A program made the translations under genes and the position numbers. Of a DNA stretch of 64,000 bases, positions 16,432-25,198 are shown in pieces; positions within the stretch are counted from its first letter, which is position 1, and each line of letters begins with the position of its first letter. The stretch comes from Sphingomonas sp. JUb134 (GTDB taxonomy: Bacteria; Pseudomonadota; Alphaproteobacteria; Sphingomonadales; Sphingomonadaceae). The DNA is taken from the NCBI RefSeq assembly GCF_004341505.2, contig NZ_SLYP02000001.1, positions 3,062,501 to 3,126,500 on the forward strand. Reading direction: 5' to 3'. The notes under the pieces were generated by a model that was given only the letters and a program-made list of their open reading frames with translations, had not been told where the DNA came from and ran no database searches.

Positions 16432-18483
16432 ATGATGACGCAACACCGCTTCTACTCGATCCACCGCCACGGCCTGATCCGCGTCGGTGCCTGCACCCCG
16501 CTCGCCACCGCCGGGGACCCGGCCGCCAATGCCGAGGCGACGATCGCGCTCGCCCGGCAAGGTCATGAGGCCGCCGCCGACCTGCTGGTCTTTCCGGAGC
16601 TCAACCTCTCGTCCTACGCCATCGACGACCTGCACCTGCAGGACGCGCTGTGCGATGCGGCCGAAGCGGCACTGGCGCAGGTGGTGGAGGCGAGCACGGA
16701 CCTGCGCCCGGTGCTGCTGGTCGGCGCGGCGCTCCGCCGCAACGGCCGGCTCTACAATTGCGCGGTCGCGGTTTCTCGCGGCCGCATCCTGGGCGTCGTT
16801 CCCAAGAGCTTCCTTCCCAACTATCGTGAATATTACGAGAAGCGCTGGTTCGCCGAGGGCGCCGGCCTGACCGGGCTGGAGATCACCGTCGCCGGCCAGC
16901 GCGCGCCGTTCGGCACCGACCTGATCTTTGCGGCCGAGGACCTGCCCGACTTCGTCTTCCATGCGGAAATCTGCGAGGATTTCTGGGCGCCCACCCCGCC
17001 GTCCACCGCGGGCGCGCTCGCCGGTGCGCTGATCCTGTGCAATCTCTCCGCATCCAACATCGTCGTCGGCAAGGCGCGCGATCGCGAGATGCTGTGCGCC
17101 GCCCAGTCCGCGCGCGCGGTCGGCGCCTATGTCTATTCCGCCGCAGGCCCAGGCGAGAGCACGACGGATCTGTCCTGGGACGGCCAGGGTCTGGTCTATG
17201 AACTGGGCGAGCAGCTCGCCGCCTCGCACCGCTTCGCAAGTGCCGATGCGACCATCTATGCCGATGTCGACGCCGGCCGCATCCGGCTGGAGCGGATGCG
17301 CATGGGCACGTTCAACGACGCCGCCGCCGCCTCAGGCCACCCGGAGACCCGCTTCCGCCGCATCGGCTTCGCGCACCAGCCGGACTTCGCCGACGTCGGC
17401 CTCAAGCGCCAGGTCCGCCGCTTCCCCTTCGTGCCCAGCAACCCCGTTTCGCTGGACGAGGATTGCTACGAGGCGTTCAACATCCAGGTGGAGGCGCTGC
17501 ACAAGCGCATCACCGCGACCGGTGCCAAGCGGCTCATCATCGGCGTGTCAGGAGGGCTCGACTCCACCCACGCCCTGATCGTCGCGGCCAAGGCGTTCGA
17601 TCGCCTCGACAAGCCCCGCTCCGACATCCTCGGCTTCACCATGCCGGGCTTCGCGACCAGCGAGGGCACCAAGGCGAACGCCTGGACGCTGATGAACGCG
17701 CTCGGCATCACCGGCGACGAGATCGACATCCGCCCGGCCGCGCGCCAGATGCTCGCCGACATGGACCACCCCTTCGGGCGCGGCGAGCCGGTCTACGACA
17801 TCGCATTCGAGAATGTGCAGGCGGGGCTTCGCACCGACTATCTGTTCCGCCTGGCCAACCAGCGCGAGGGCTTCGTGCTCGGCACCGGCGACCTGTCGGA
17901 GTTGGCGCTCGGCTGGTGCACCTATGGCGTCGGCGACCAGATGAGCCATTATGCGGTCAACGCCGGCGTGCCCAAGACGCTGATCCAGTATCTCATCCGC
18001 TGGGCGATCCAGACCGACCAGTTCGATGCACCCACCAACGAAGTGCTCGACGCCATTCTTGCCACCGAGATCTCGCCAGAGCTCGTGCCGGCCGGCGACG
18101 ATGGCCAGCTGCAGAGCACCGAAAGCAAGGTCGGCCCCTACGAGCTGCACGACTTCTTCCTGCACCACATCGTGCGGCAGGGGCTGTCCCCCTCCAAGGT
18201 CGCGTTCCTCGCCTGGCACGCGTGGAACGACAGCGAAGGCGGCGCTTGGCCGATCGACTTCCCGCAGGCCAAGCGCAATGCCTACGACCTGGAGACGATC
18301 GCCCGCTGGCTCGAATCCTTCCTGTGGCGGTTCTTCCAGACCAGCCAGTTCAAGCGCTCGGCGATCCCCAACGGCCCGAAGGTGTCCGGCGGCGGTGCGC
18401 TCAGCCCGCGCGGCGACTGGCGCGCGCCATCCGATGGCGTGGCGAAGCCGTGGGTCGAGGAACTGCGCGCGGCGCTGCCGTAA
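16432..18483 (+). CDS. nadE: Glutamine-dependent NAD(+) synthetase
   Basis: This is a 683-residue two-domain enzyme. The N-terminal nitrilase-type glutaminase carries the Glu-Lys-Cys triad: E56 in FPELNLSS, K125 in VPKSFLPNY and C181 in EICEDFW. The C-terminal synthetase has the ATP pyrophosphatase loop SGGLDST (373-379) and [19 protein letters not shown]. It makes NAD from deamido-NAD, ATP and glutamine-derived ammonia. The length fits the large mycobacterial-type NadE. The downstream mpaB-type gene converges on it, with a two-hairpin repeat between the stops. Confidence 0.95.
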   Translation: MMTQHRFYSIHRHGLIRVGACTPLATAGDPAANAEATIALARQGHEAAADLLVFPELNLSSYAIDDLHLQDALCDAAEAALAQVVEASTDLRPVLLVGAALRRNGRLYNCAVAVSRGRILGVVPKSFLPNYREYYEKRWFAEGAGLTGLEITVAGQRAPFGTDLIFAAEDLPDFVFHAEICEDFWAPTPPSTAGALAGALILCNLSASNIVVGKARDREMLCAAQSARAVGAYVYSAAGPGESTTDLSWDGQGLVYELGEQLAASHRFASADATIYADVDAGRIRLERMRMGTFNDAAAASGHPETRFRRIGFAHQPDFADVGLKRQVRRFPFVPSNPVSLDEDCYEAFNIQVEALHKRITATGAKRLIIGVSGGLDSTHALIVAAKAFDRLDKPRSDILGFTMPGFATSEGTKANAWTLMNALGITGDEIDIRPAARQMLADMDHPFGRGEPVYDIAFENVQAGLRTDYLFRLANQREGFVLGTGDLSELALGWCTYGVGDQMSHYAVNAGVPKTLIQYLIRWAIQTDQFDAPTNEVLDAILATEISPELVPAGDDGQLQSTESKVGPYELHDFFLHHIVRQGLSPSKVAFLAWHAWNDSEGGAWPIDFPQAKRNAYDLETIARWLESFLWRFFQTSQFKRSAIPNGPKVSGGGALSPRGDWRAPSDGVAKPWVEELRAALP

Positions 18484-18497
18484 GGCCCCTCCAACTT

Positions 18498-18583
18498 GTG
18501 CTCCCGCGAAGGCGGGAGCCCAGGGTTCCGACGCCACCGATCGTTGTTCTGCCTGGCCCTGTATCCCTGCCTCCGCAGGGATA
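18498..18583 (-). repeat. Two-hairpin REP-like element, copy A
   Basis: On the minus strand this 86-bp stretch reads hairpin 1 (TATCCCTGC arm, 18561-18584), a linker containing AGAACAACG, then hairpin 2 (GCTCCCGC arm, 18500-18519). The same order, spacing and linker core occur at 41381-41467 and 49869-49955. It fills the gap between the convergent nadE and mpaB-type genes and could also act as a bidirectional terminator. Confidence 0.8.
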
Positions 18584-18613
18584 CGGTGGGAGTTGGGGAA
18601 GCGAGCCCCCCCC

Positions 18614-19471
18614 TCACCCCCGCCGCGCCTGCGCCTCCGCGTTGCGGCCGTTGAGCGCCCAGCGCAGCATCACCCCCACGCCGCGCGCGCCTGCCCGCAC
18701 CAGCGGCCCCTCGGCGGGCCGCTCGCGCAGCTGGAGCATCGCGCGTGCCCAGGGCGGCAGCAGGTCGATCGCCGCCCGCATGGTGAGGTCGCCGAACGGC
18801 CGCATCGCCAGGTTCGGCGCCGGCTGTGACAGAAGCGCCTGCAGCACCGTGTGCGTGCGCTCGTCGAAGCGCAGCTGCGGCCGTACGTCCATCAGATAGG
18901 CATCGATCTCGCGCCGGCTCGTCGGCACGTCCTCGGCCCCCAGCCGCCGCGCGACCTCGGCATATTCGGCGAAATACCGGTCCTGCTCGGCGGCCGACAG
19001 CGGAGCGCGGTAGCGCAGGTATCCGGACAGGAACATCCGCACCTCCGCGACATGGATCCAGGTCAGCAGTTCGGGATCGTTGGCGTCATAGGGCGTTCCG
19101 TCCGGCAGCGTGCCGTGCACCCGATCATGGATCGCCCGGACCCGGCCGATCAGCCGCTCCGCCTCGGCGGTCGCGCCATAGGTGGTGCCGGCGATGAACT
19201 GCGCCGTCCGCTTCAGCCGTCCCAGCATGTCGCGCTGGAAGTTCGAATGATCCCACACGCCGGCCAGCGCCAGCGGGTGGAGCATCTGCAACATCAGCGC
19301 GGCCGTTCCCCCGATCATCATCGAGGTGAAGTCACCGTGGACGCGCCAGCACACGGAAGCAGGCCCGAACAGCCCGTCGTCCCCGGGCGGGCGGCTGAGG
19401 TCGATCGCCCCGTCCCCCGCGCCTGTCAGCGCCCGCACCTGCTTCGCGATCGTCTGGCGTACCGTGTCCAT
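18614..19471 (-). CDS. MpaB-type oxygenase (DUF2236 family)
   Basis: The 285-residue protein matches the DUF2236/oxygenase MpaB family: [53 protein letters not shown] and [12 protein letters not shown]. Related proteins include the heme-containing latex oxygenase Lcp, where a conserved His binds heme; several His in this sequence are in the expected region, but heme binding is not shown. The substrate is unknown. The ATG at 19471 is chosen because it begins the conserved part; the frame remains open further upstream without a convincing ribosome site. It is divergent from adhC. Confidence 0.75.
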   Translation of the reverse strand: MDTVRQTIAKQVRALTGAGDGAIDLSRPPGDDGLFGPASVCWRVHGDFTSMMIGGTAALMLQMLHPLALAGVWDHSNFQRDMLGRLKRTAQFIAGTTYGATAEAERLIGRVRAIHDRVHGTLPDGTPYDANDPELLTWIHVAEVRMFLSGYLRYRAPLSAAEQDRYFAEYAEVARRLGAEDVPTSRREIDAYLMDVRPQLRFDERTHTVLQALLSQPAPNLAMRPFGDLTMRAAIDLLPPWARAMLQLRERPAEGPLVRAGARGVGVMLRWALNGRNAEAQARRG

Positions 19472-19613
19472 GTCCTTCCCAACGCGCCAGCCAATGCCGC
19501 GTGCCCGTCTAGATAGGGTGTCCCCGGCAGTTCCGCAGCCCGGACCGGTTGCGCCGTCCTGCGGTTTCGCTATCCCCGCTCCATCCCCCGTTTCCAATCG
19601 CGAGAAAACCCCC

Positions 19614-20726
19614 ATGAAGACACGCGCCGCCGTCGCTTTCGAAGCGAAGAAGCCGCTGGAGATCGTCGAGCTCGATCTCGAAGGTCCGAAGCCCGGCGAA
19701 GTGCTGGTCGAGATCATGGCGACCGGCATCTGCCACACCGACGCCTACACCCTCGACGGCTTCGACTCCGAGGGCATCTTCCCGTCCGTGCTCGGCCATG
19801 AAGGCGCGGGCATCGTGCGCGAGGTCGGCGCCGGCGTCACCAGCGTGAAGCCGGGTGACCACGTCATCCCGCTCTACACGCCCGAATGCCGCCAGTGTAA
19901 GTCGTGCCTGTCGGGCAAAACCAACCTGTGCACCGCGATCCGCGCGACCCAGGGCAAGGGGCTGATGCCGGACGGCACCACGCGCTTCTCCTACAAGGGC
20001 CAGCCGATCTTCCACTACATGGGCTGCTCGACCTTCTCGAACTTCACCGTGCTGCCCGAGATCGCGGTCGCGAAGATCCGCGAGGACGCGCCCTTCCAGA
20101 CGAGCTGCTACATCGGCTGCGGCGTCACCACGGGTGTGGGCGCGGTGGTCAACACCGCCAAGGTGCAGGTCGGCGACAACATCGTCGTCTTCGGCCTGGG
20201 CGGCATCGGCCTCAACGTGCTCCAGGGTGCCAAGCTCGCCGGCGCCAACAAGATCATCGGCGTCGACATCAACCCGGACCGTGAGGAATGGGGCCGCCGC
20301 TTCGGCATGACCGACTTCATCAACAGCCGCGGCAAGAGCCGCGAGGACGTGATCGCCGAGATCCTGGCGCTCACCGACGGCGGTGCGGACTATACCTTCG
20401 ACTGCACCGGCAACACCGAGGTGATGCGCACTGCGCTGGAGGCGTGCCACCGCGGCTGGGGTACCTCGATCATCATCGGCGTGGCGGAAGCCGGCAAGGA
20501 AATCAGCACCCGTCCGTTCCAGCTGGTGACCGGCCGCAACTGGCGCGGCACCGCGTTCGGCGGCGCCAAGGGCCGCACCGACGTTCCGAAGATCGTCGAT
20601 TGGTACATGGACGGCAAGATCGCGATCGACCCGATGATCACCCACGTGCTGACGCTGGAGGAGATCAACAAGGGCTTCGACCTGATGCACGCCGGCGAGA
20701 GCATCCGCAGCGTGGTGGTGTACTGA
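19614..20726 (+). CDS. adhC: S-(hydroxymethyl)glutathione dehydrogenase / class III alcohol dehydrogenase
   Basis: This is a 370-residue zinc-dependent medium-chain dehydrogenase. Catalytic zinc ligands lie in GICHTDAY and LGHEGAGIV; the structural zinc cysteines lie in [17 protein letters not shown]; the NAD site is [15 protein letters not shown]. The class III signature sequences [12 protein letters not shown] and [16 protein letters not shown] identify the glutathione-dependent formaldehyde dehydrogenase. It oxidises S-hydroxymethylglutathione to S-formylglutathione. The ATG at 19614 begins [16 protein letters not shown], the usual N-terminus. It forms an operon with a VOC-fold protein and FghA. 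Confidence 0.95.
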   Translation: MKTRAAVAFEAKKPLEIVELDLEGPKPGEVLVEIMATGICHTDAYTLDGFDSEGIFPSVLGHEGAGIVREVGAGVTSVKPGDHVIPLYTPECRQCKSCLSGKTNLCTAIRATQGKGLMPDGTTRFSYKGQPIFHYMGCSTFSNFTVLPEIAVAKIREDAPFQTSCYIGCGVTTGVGAVVNTAKVQVGDNIVVFGLGGIGLNVLQGAKLAGANKIIGVDINPDREEWGRRFGMTDFINSRGKSREDVIAEILALTDGGADYTFDCTGNTEVMRTALEACHRGWGTSIIIGVAEAGKEISTRPFQLVTGRNWRGTAFGGAKGRTDVPKIVDWYMDGKIAIDPMITHVLTLEEINKGFDLMHAGESIRSVVVY

Positions 20727-21109
20727 TGTTCAGCCACGTCATGGTGGGCGCCGACGACATCGCGGCGTCCAAGGCGTTCTACGACGCCGCCCTCGGCGCC
20801 CTCGGCATCCCGGCCGGCGTGGTCGATGAATGGGGGCGCGTCGTCTATATGCATGGCGGCGGCCGCTTCCTGGTGACGCGGCCGATCAATGGCGAGCCCG
20901 CCAGCCCGGCCAACGGCAGCACGATCGGCTTCGCCGCCGCGTCGCCCGAGGCAGCGGACGCCTGGCACGCGGCCGGCCTCGCGAACGGCGGCACCGCCAT
21001 CGAGAACCCGCCCGGCATCCGCCACGGGACCGCGGGCCGGACTCTCTACCTCGCCTATCTGCGCGACCCGGCCGGCAACAAGCTCTGCGCGTCGCACCGC
21101 ATCGCGTGA
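20726..21109 (+). CDS. VOC (glyoxalase/bleomycin-resistance) family protein
   Basis: This 127-residue protein has one glyoxalase-like beta-alpha-beta-beta-beta repeat pair: FSHVMVGADDIAASKAFYDAALG at the start and TLYLAYLRDPAGNKLCASH at the end, the usual metal-ligand positions. The start shares one base with the adhC stop (TGATG), so the genes are translationally coupled. Position between two glutathione-dependent formaldehyde enzymes suggests that it handles a glutathione adduct or a related aldehyde, but that is inference; VOC members have many activities. Confidence 0.75.
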   Translation: MFSHVMVGADDIAASKAFYDAALGALGIPAGVVDEWGRVVYMHGGGRFLVTRPINGEPASPANGSTIGFAAASPEAADAWHAAGLANGGTAIENPPGIRHGTAGRTLYLAYLRDPAGNKLCASHRIA

Positions 21110-21123
21110 TCGAAAGGCGCACC

Positions 21124-21963
21124 ATGGCTCTCGAAACCGTCTCCACCAGCACCTCGCACGGCGGCACCCAGGGCGTGTATCGCCACGCCTCCGCCGCAAC
21201 GGGCACGCCGATGACCTTCTCCGTGTTCGTGCCCGCGCACGCCCCCGGCGAGCGGCTGCCGGTGCTCTGGTATCTTTCCGGCCTCACCTGCACCCACGCC
21301 AATGTCACCGAAAAGGGCGAGTTCCGCGCCGCCTGCGCCGAGCACCGCGTAATCTTCATCGCGCCGGACACCTCGCCCCGCGGCGAAGGCGTGCCGGATG
21401 CGGAGGGCTATGACTTCGGCCAAGGGGCGGGCTTCTACCTCGACGCGACGCAGGCGCCCTGGTCGATGCACTTCCACATGCGCTCCTACATCGAGGACGA
21501 GCTGCCCGCGTTGATCGCGGCCGAGTTCCCGATGGCCGACATGGCGCGCCAGTCGATCACCGGCCATTCGATGGGCGGCCACGGCGCGCTCACCATCGGC
21601 TTGCGCAACCCGGACCGCTTCCGCAGCGTCTCGGCCTTTGCGCCGATCGCCTCGGCGATGCACTGCTCCTGGGGCGAAAAGGCGCTGACCGGCTATCTCG
21701 GCACCAACCTGGCCGCGTGGCGGGTCCACGATGCCTGCGCGCTCATCGCCGATGGCGCGCGCCTGCCCGAGCTGCTGGTCGACCAGGGCGATGCCGACGG
21801 GTTCCTGGACCAGCTCAAGCCGGAGCTGCTGCGCGACGCCTGCGCCGCGGCCGGCATCCCGCTCACGCTGCGCATGCAGCCGGGCTACGATCACAGCTAC
21901 TATTTCATCTCCACCTTCATGCCCGAGCATGTCGCCTGGCACGCGAAGCGCCTGCACGGCTGA
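21124..21963 (+). CDS. fghA: S-formylglutathione hydrolase
   Basis: This is a 279-residue esterase-D-type alpha/beta hydrolase. The nucleophile Ser is in ITGHSMGGHGAL, the acidic residue in LVDQGDADGFLD and the His in PGYDHSYYFISTF. LPVLWYLSGLTCTHANVTEKGEFR is diagnostic for the family. It hydrolyses S-formylglutathione to formate and glutathione, the step after AdhC. The gene starts 14 bases after the VOC gene and ends before an isolated hairpin at 21981-22004. Confidence 0.93.
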   Translation: MALETVSTSTSHGGTQGVYRHASAATGTPMTFSVFVPAHAPGERLPVLWYLSGLTCTHANVTEKGEFRAACAEHRVIFIAPDTSPRGEGVPDAEGYDFGQGAGFYLDATQAPWSMHFHMRSYIEDELPALIAAEFPMADMARQSITGHSMGGHGALTIGLRNPDRFRSVSAFAPIASAMHCSWGEKALTGYLGTNLAAWRVHDACALIADGARLPELLVDQGDADGFLDQLKPELLRDACAAAGIPLTLRMQPGYDHSYYFISTFMPEHVAWHAKRLHG

Positions 21964-21980
21964 TCGCCTCTCCCTGACCA

Positions 21981-22004
21981 GTGCTCCTGCGAAAGCAGGA
22001 GCAC
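21981..22004. repeat. Half copy of the REP-like element (single hairpin)
   Basis: GTGCTCCTGC and GCAGGAGCAC form a perfect 10-bp stem with a GAAA loop. It corresponds to hairpin 2 of the two-hairpin elements at 18498, 41381 and 49869, without hairpin 1. It lies 18 bp after the fghA stop and may serve as a terminator or mRNA stabiliser. Confidence 0.65.
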
Positions 22005-22109
22005 TAAGACGCCCGGCATCGCGCCAAGCCGCTTTACTCGGCGGCTCCGCACCGCAACAATGCGCGCAGCGCCCCTCGTTCCTCGGGCGCCGCACCCAAG
22101 GATCTGCCG

Positions 22110-24074
22110 ATGCGCCTGCGCCCTGCCCTGCTTGCTGCCCCGATGTTGTTCGCCGCCCTCACTGCGCAGGTGGCGCCGCCCGCCCCCAAGGACGTCGACA
22201 CCCGGACCGAGGCGAGCACCGGCGACATTCCCGCCAACTTCACCATGCCGAAGACCGCGTACAATTATGATCGTCGCGAGATCATGGTGCCGATGCGCGA
22301 CGGGACGAAGCTGCACACGGTCATCATCGTGCCCAAGGGCGCGACCAATGCGCCGATCCTGCTGACGCGCACGCCCTACAACGCCTCCGGCCGCGCCTCG
22401 CGCACCGACAGCCCCAACATGCTGTCTGCATTGCCGCAGGGCGATGAGGTGTTCGTCAACGACGGCTACATCCGCGTCTTTCAAGACATCCGCGGCAAGT
22501 TTGGCTCCGAAGGCGACTATGTCGTCACCCGCCCGGTGATCGGCCCGCTCAACCGCACCAAGGTCGACCACGTCACCGACGCCTACGACACCATCGACTG
22601 GCTGGTAAACAAGACGAACCTGCCGGAGTCCAACGGCCGCGTCGGCATGCTCGGCTCCTCCTACGAGGGCTTCACGGTGGTGATGGCGCTGCTCGGGCCG
22701 CACCCGGCGTTGAAGGTCGCAGCACCGCAGAGCCCGATGATCGACGGCTGGATGGGCGACGACTGGTTCCACTATGGCGCCTTCCGCCAGGCGAACATCG
22801 GCTGGATCGGATCGCAGAGCGGTTTCAAGGGCGCGGGCCAGCAGCCGCCCTCGACCGGCCTCGACGATTACGAGACCTTCCGCCGCATCGGCTCGGCCGG
22901 CGCCTGGGCCAAACAGTCGGGCTTTGACCAGTTGCCTTTCTGGCGCCGCATGTCGGAGCACCCGGCGTATGACGCCGAATGGCAGGGCCAGGCGCTCGAC
23001 AAGATGGTCGCCGCGAACCCGTCCAACGTGCCGACGCTGTGGATCCAGGGCCTGTGGGACCAGGAGGACATGTACGGCGCGGTCATGACCTGGGAAGCGC
23101 TGAAGGCAGTGGGCAAGGCCGGCAACAACCACCTCGTCATGGGCCCGTGGCGGCACAGCCAGGTCAACTACGACGGCTCCTCGCTCGGCCCGCTCAAGTG
23201 GGACGGCGACACCGCGCTCCAGTTCCGCCGCGACGTGCTGCTGCCCTTCTTCAACCGCTACCTGCGCGACAACGCGCCTGCGTACGAAGCGCCGCCGGTG
23301 CTGATCTACAACACCGGTGCGAACCACTGGGACCGGCTCGCCACCTGGCCGCTCGCCTGTGAAAAGGACTGCGCGCGTCCGCTGACCCCCCTGTACCTCC
23401 AGGGCAACTACAGCCTGTCCTTCGGCAAGCCCGCGGGCGGCGCCGACAGCTATGTCTCCGATCCGGCCAAGCCCGTGCCCTATCTCGCACGGCCGGTATC
23501 GTTCGCAGACTCCGCGCGCTGGAAGGAGTGGCTGGTGAGCGACCAGCGTTCGGTTGACGGCCGCCCGGACGTGCTGACCTACCAGACCGAGGTGCTGACC
23601 GCACCGACGCGCGTCTCCGGCGCGCCGATCGCGGACCTGTTCGCCCGCACCACCGGCACGGACGGCGATTTCGTGGTCAAGCTGATCGACGTCTATCCGG
23701 ACGAGGTCGCCTCCGACCCGAAGATGGGCGGCTATCAGCTGCCGATCGCGCTCGACATCTTCCGCGGCCGCTATCGCGACAGCTTCGAAAAGCCGACGCC
23801 GATCCCGGCCAACAAGGTCCAGCGCTATCGCTTCCGCCTGCCGACCGTGAACCATGTGTTCCAGCCGGGGCACCGCATCATGGTGCAGATCCAGTCGACG
23901 CTGTTCCCGCTCTACGACCGCAACCCGCAGAAGTACGTGCCCAACATCTTCTTCGCCAAGCCCGCCGACTATCAGAAGGCGACGGTGACGATCGAGCATA
24001 CTACGGGCTCGCCCACCGCCGTGTGGCTGCCGGTGGTGCCGGTCGACCAGCCGCAGGTACAGGCGGCGCGCTGA
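22110..24074 (+). CDS. CocE/NonD-family alpha/beta hydrolase (X-Pro peptidase or amino-acid ester hydrolase)
   Basis: This is a 654-residue secreted enzyme. Signal peptide: RLRPALLAAPMLFAALTAQVA. The nucleophile Ser is in MLGSSYEGF, the acid in GLWDQEDMYGA and the His in MGPWRHSQV. The N-terminal YDRREIMVPMRDGTKLHTV and the C-terminal jelly-roll domain (FQPGHRIMVQIQST) are those of the alpha-amino-acid ester hydrolase and cocaine esterase group. It probably acts on peptides or acylated amino acids in the periplasm; the substrate is not determined. Confidence 0.88.
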   Translation: MRLRPALLAAPMLFAALTAQVAPPAPKDVDTRTEASTGDIPANFTMPKTAYNYDRREIMVPMRDGTKLHTVIIVPKGATNAPILLTRTPYNASGRASRTDSPNMLSALPQGDEVFVNDGYIRVFQDIRGKFGSEGDYVVTRPVIGPLNRTKVDHVTDAYDTIDWLVNKTNLPESNGRVGMLGSSYEGFTVVMALLGPHPALKVAAPQSPMIDGWMGDDWFHYGAFRQANIGWIGSQSGFKGAGQQPPSTGLDDYETFRRIGSAGAWAKQSGFDQLPFWRRMSEHPAYDAEWQGQALDKMVAANPSNVPTLWIQGLWDQEDMYGAVMTWEALKAVGKAGNNHLVMGPWRHSQVNYDGSSLGPLKWDGDTALQFRRDVLLPFFNRYLRDNAPAYEAPPVLIYNTGANHWDRLATWPLACEKDCARPLTPLYLQGNYSLSFGKPAGGADSYVSDPAKPVPYLARPVSFADSARWKEWLVSDQRSVDGRPDVLTYQTEVLTAPTRVSGAPIADLFARTTGTDGDFVVKLIDVYPDEVASDPKMGGYQLPIALDIFRGRYRDSFEKPTPIPANKVQRYRFRLPTVNHVFQPGHRIMVQIQSTLFPLYDRNPQKYVPNIFFAKPADYQKATVTIEHTTGSPTAVWLPVVPVDQPQVQAAR

Positions 24075-24217
24075 TCGACCAGGGCAGCGCCGCGGTGCCG
24101 CCCCGCCCGTTCCTTACGTTTTGTGTCTGTCGGATCGAAGCGCCCGCGCGGGCGTTGCGGTCGTGCACAAGTATAAGGTCGGGGGCGCGCCGCGTGCGGC
24201 GCTGTGAAAAGGGTGGC

Positions 24218-25198
24218 ATGCGGCGCGCACGGCGGGGGAAGATCTTTGGCGCGACGGCAGCAACCCTGCTGATCGCGGGCTGCAATCGCCACCAGTCCGC
24301 CCTGGCGCCGTTCGGGGCCGAAGCCGAGCAGGTCCGCCACCTCACGCTGGTGCTGGTGATCGGGGCGGTCGTCATCCTGGTGGCCCTTGCCGGCCTCTGG
24401 CTGGCCGCGGTGCGCGCACCTGAAGGGCGCCTGAGCCACAAGGGCGGCATGCGGCTGGTGCTGGTGCTCGGTGCGCTGGTGCCGACACTCGTCCTGTTCG
24501 CCCTGCTGCTCTACGCCCTGCCGATGATGCGCCCGCGGCCGGTTGCCCCTGCCGACCTGCGCATCACCGTCACCGGGGAGCAATTCTGGTGGCGCGTCGC
24601 CTACCAACCGCCCGGGGCCGAACCGGTCACCGCCGCCAACGAGGTGCGCATCCCGGTCGGCCGAACCGTCGCCTTCCAGCTGAAGGCGTCCGACGTGATC
24701 CACAGCTTCTGGATTCCGGGCCTCGCCGGCAAGATGGACATGATCCCCGGCCGCACCAACGAACTGGTGGTACGCGCCGATGCGCCGGGCCGCTACCGCG
24801 GCGCCTGCACCGAATTCTGCGGCCTCTCCCACGCCCGCATGGCGTTCGACGTCGTGGCGATGGAGCCGGCAGCCTTCGATCGCTGGCTTGCGCTCCAGCG
24901 CAGACCCGCCGGCGCTCCTGCTGACATGCGCGGCCAGGCGCTGTTCGCCGACAATGGCTGCGCAGGCTGCCACGCCATCCGCGGCACCGGCGCGCTCGGC
25001 ACGATCGGCCCCGATCTCACCCACTTCGGCAGCCGCCTGCGCGTCGCGGCCGGCACGCTCCCGATGGAGACCGAGGCGATCGCCCGCTTCATCCGCAAGC
25101 CCGACGAGGCAAAACCCGGCGCGCGCATGCCCGCCTTTCCCCACCTGCCGCCCGACGACGCCCGGCAGATCGCCGCCTACCTGCAGGGCCTGCAATGA
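24218..25198 (+). CDS. ctaC: Cytochrome c oxidase subunit II with fused cytochrome c (caa3 type)
   Basis: This 326-residue membrane protein has a lipobox-like ATLLIAGC (Cys22), two transmembrane helices (about 45-65 and 82-104), and a cupredoxin domain with the CuA ligands in CTEFCGLSHARM (about 198-209) and the aromatic electron-entry site QFWWRV. A cytochrome c domain follows with CAGCH at 248-252 and a distal Met in GARMPAF. It takes electrons from a c-type cytochrome and passes them to subunit I. The ATG at 24218 gives the lipoprotein signal at the terminus; the longer frame upstream is rich in arginine and unlike a signal. Confidence 0.9.
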   Translation: MRRARRGKIFGATAATLLIAGCNRHQSALAPFGAEAEQVRHLTLVLVIGAVVILVALAGLWLAAVRAPEGRLSHKGGMRLVLVLGALVPTLVLFALLLYALPMMRPRPVAPADLRITVTGEQFWWRVAYQPPGAEPVTAANEVRIPVGRTVAFQLKASDVIHSFWIPGLAGKMDMIPGRTNELVVRADAPGRYRGACTEFCGLSHARMAFDVVAMEPAAFDRWLALQRRPAGAPADMRGQALFADNGCAGCHAIRGTGALGTIGPDLTHFGSRLRVAAGTLPMETEAIARFIRKPDEAKPGARMPAFPHLPPDDARQIAAYLQGLQ

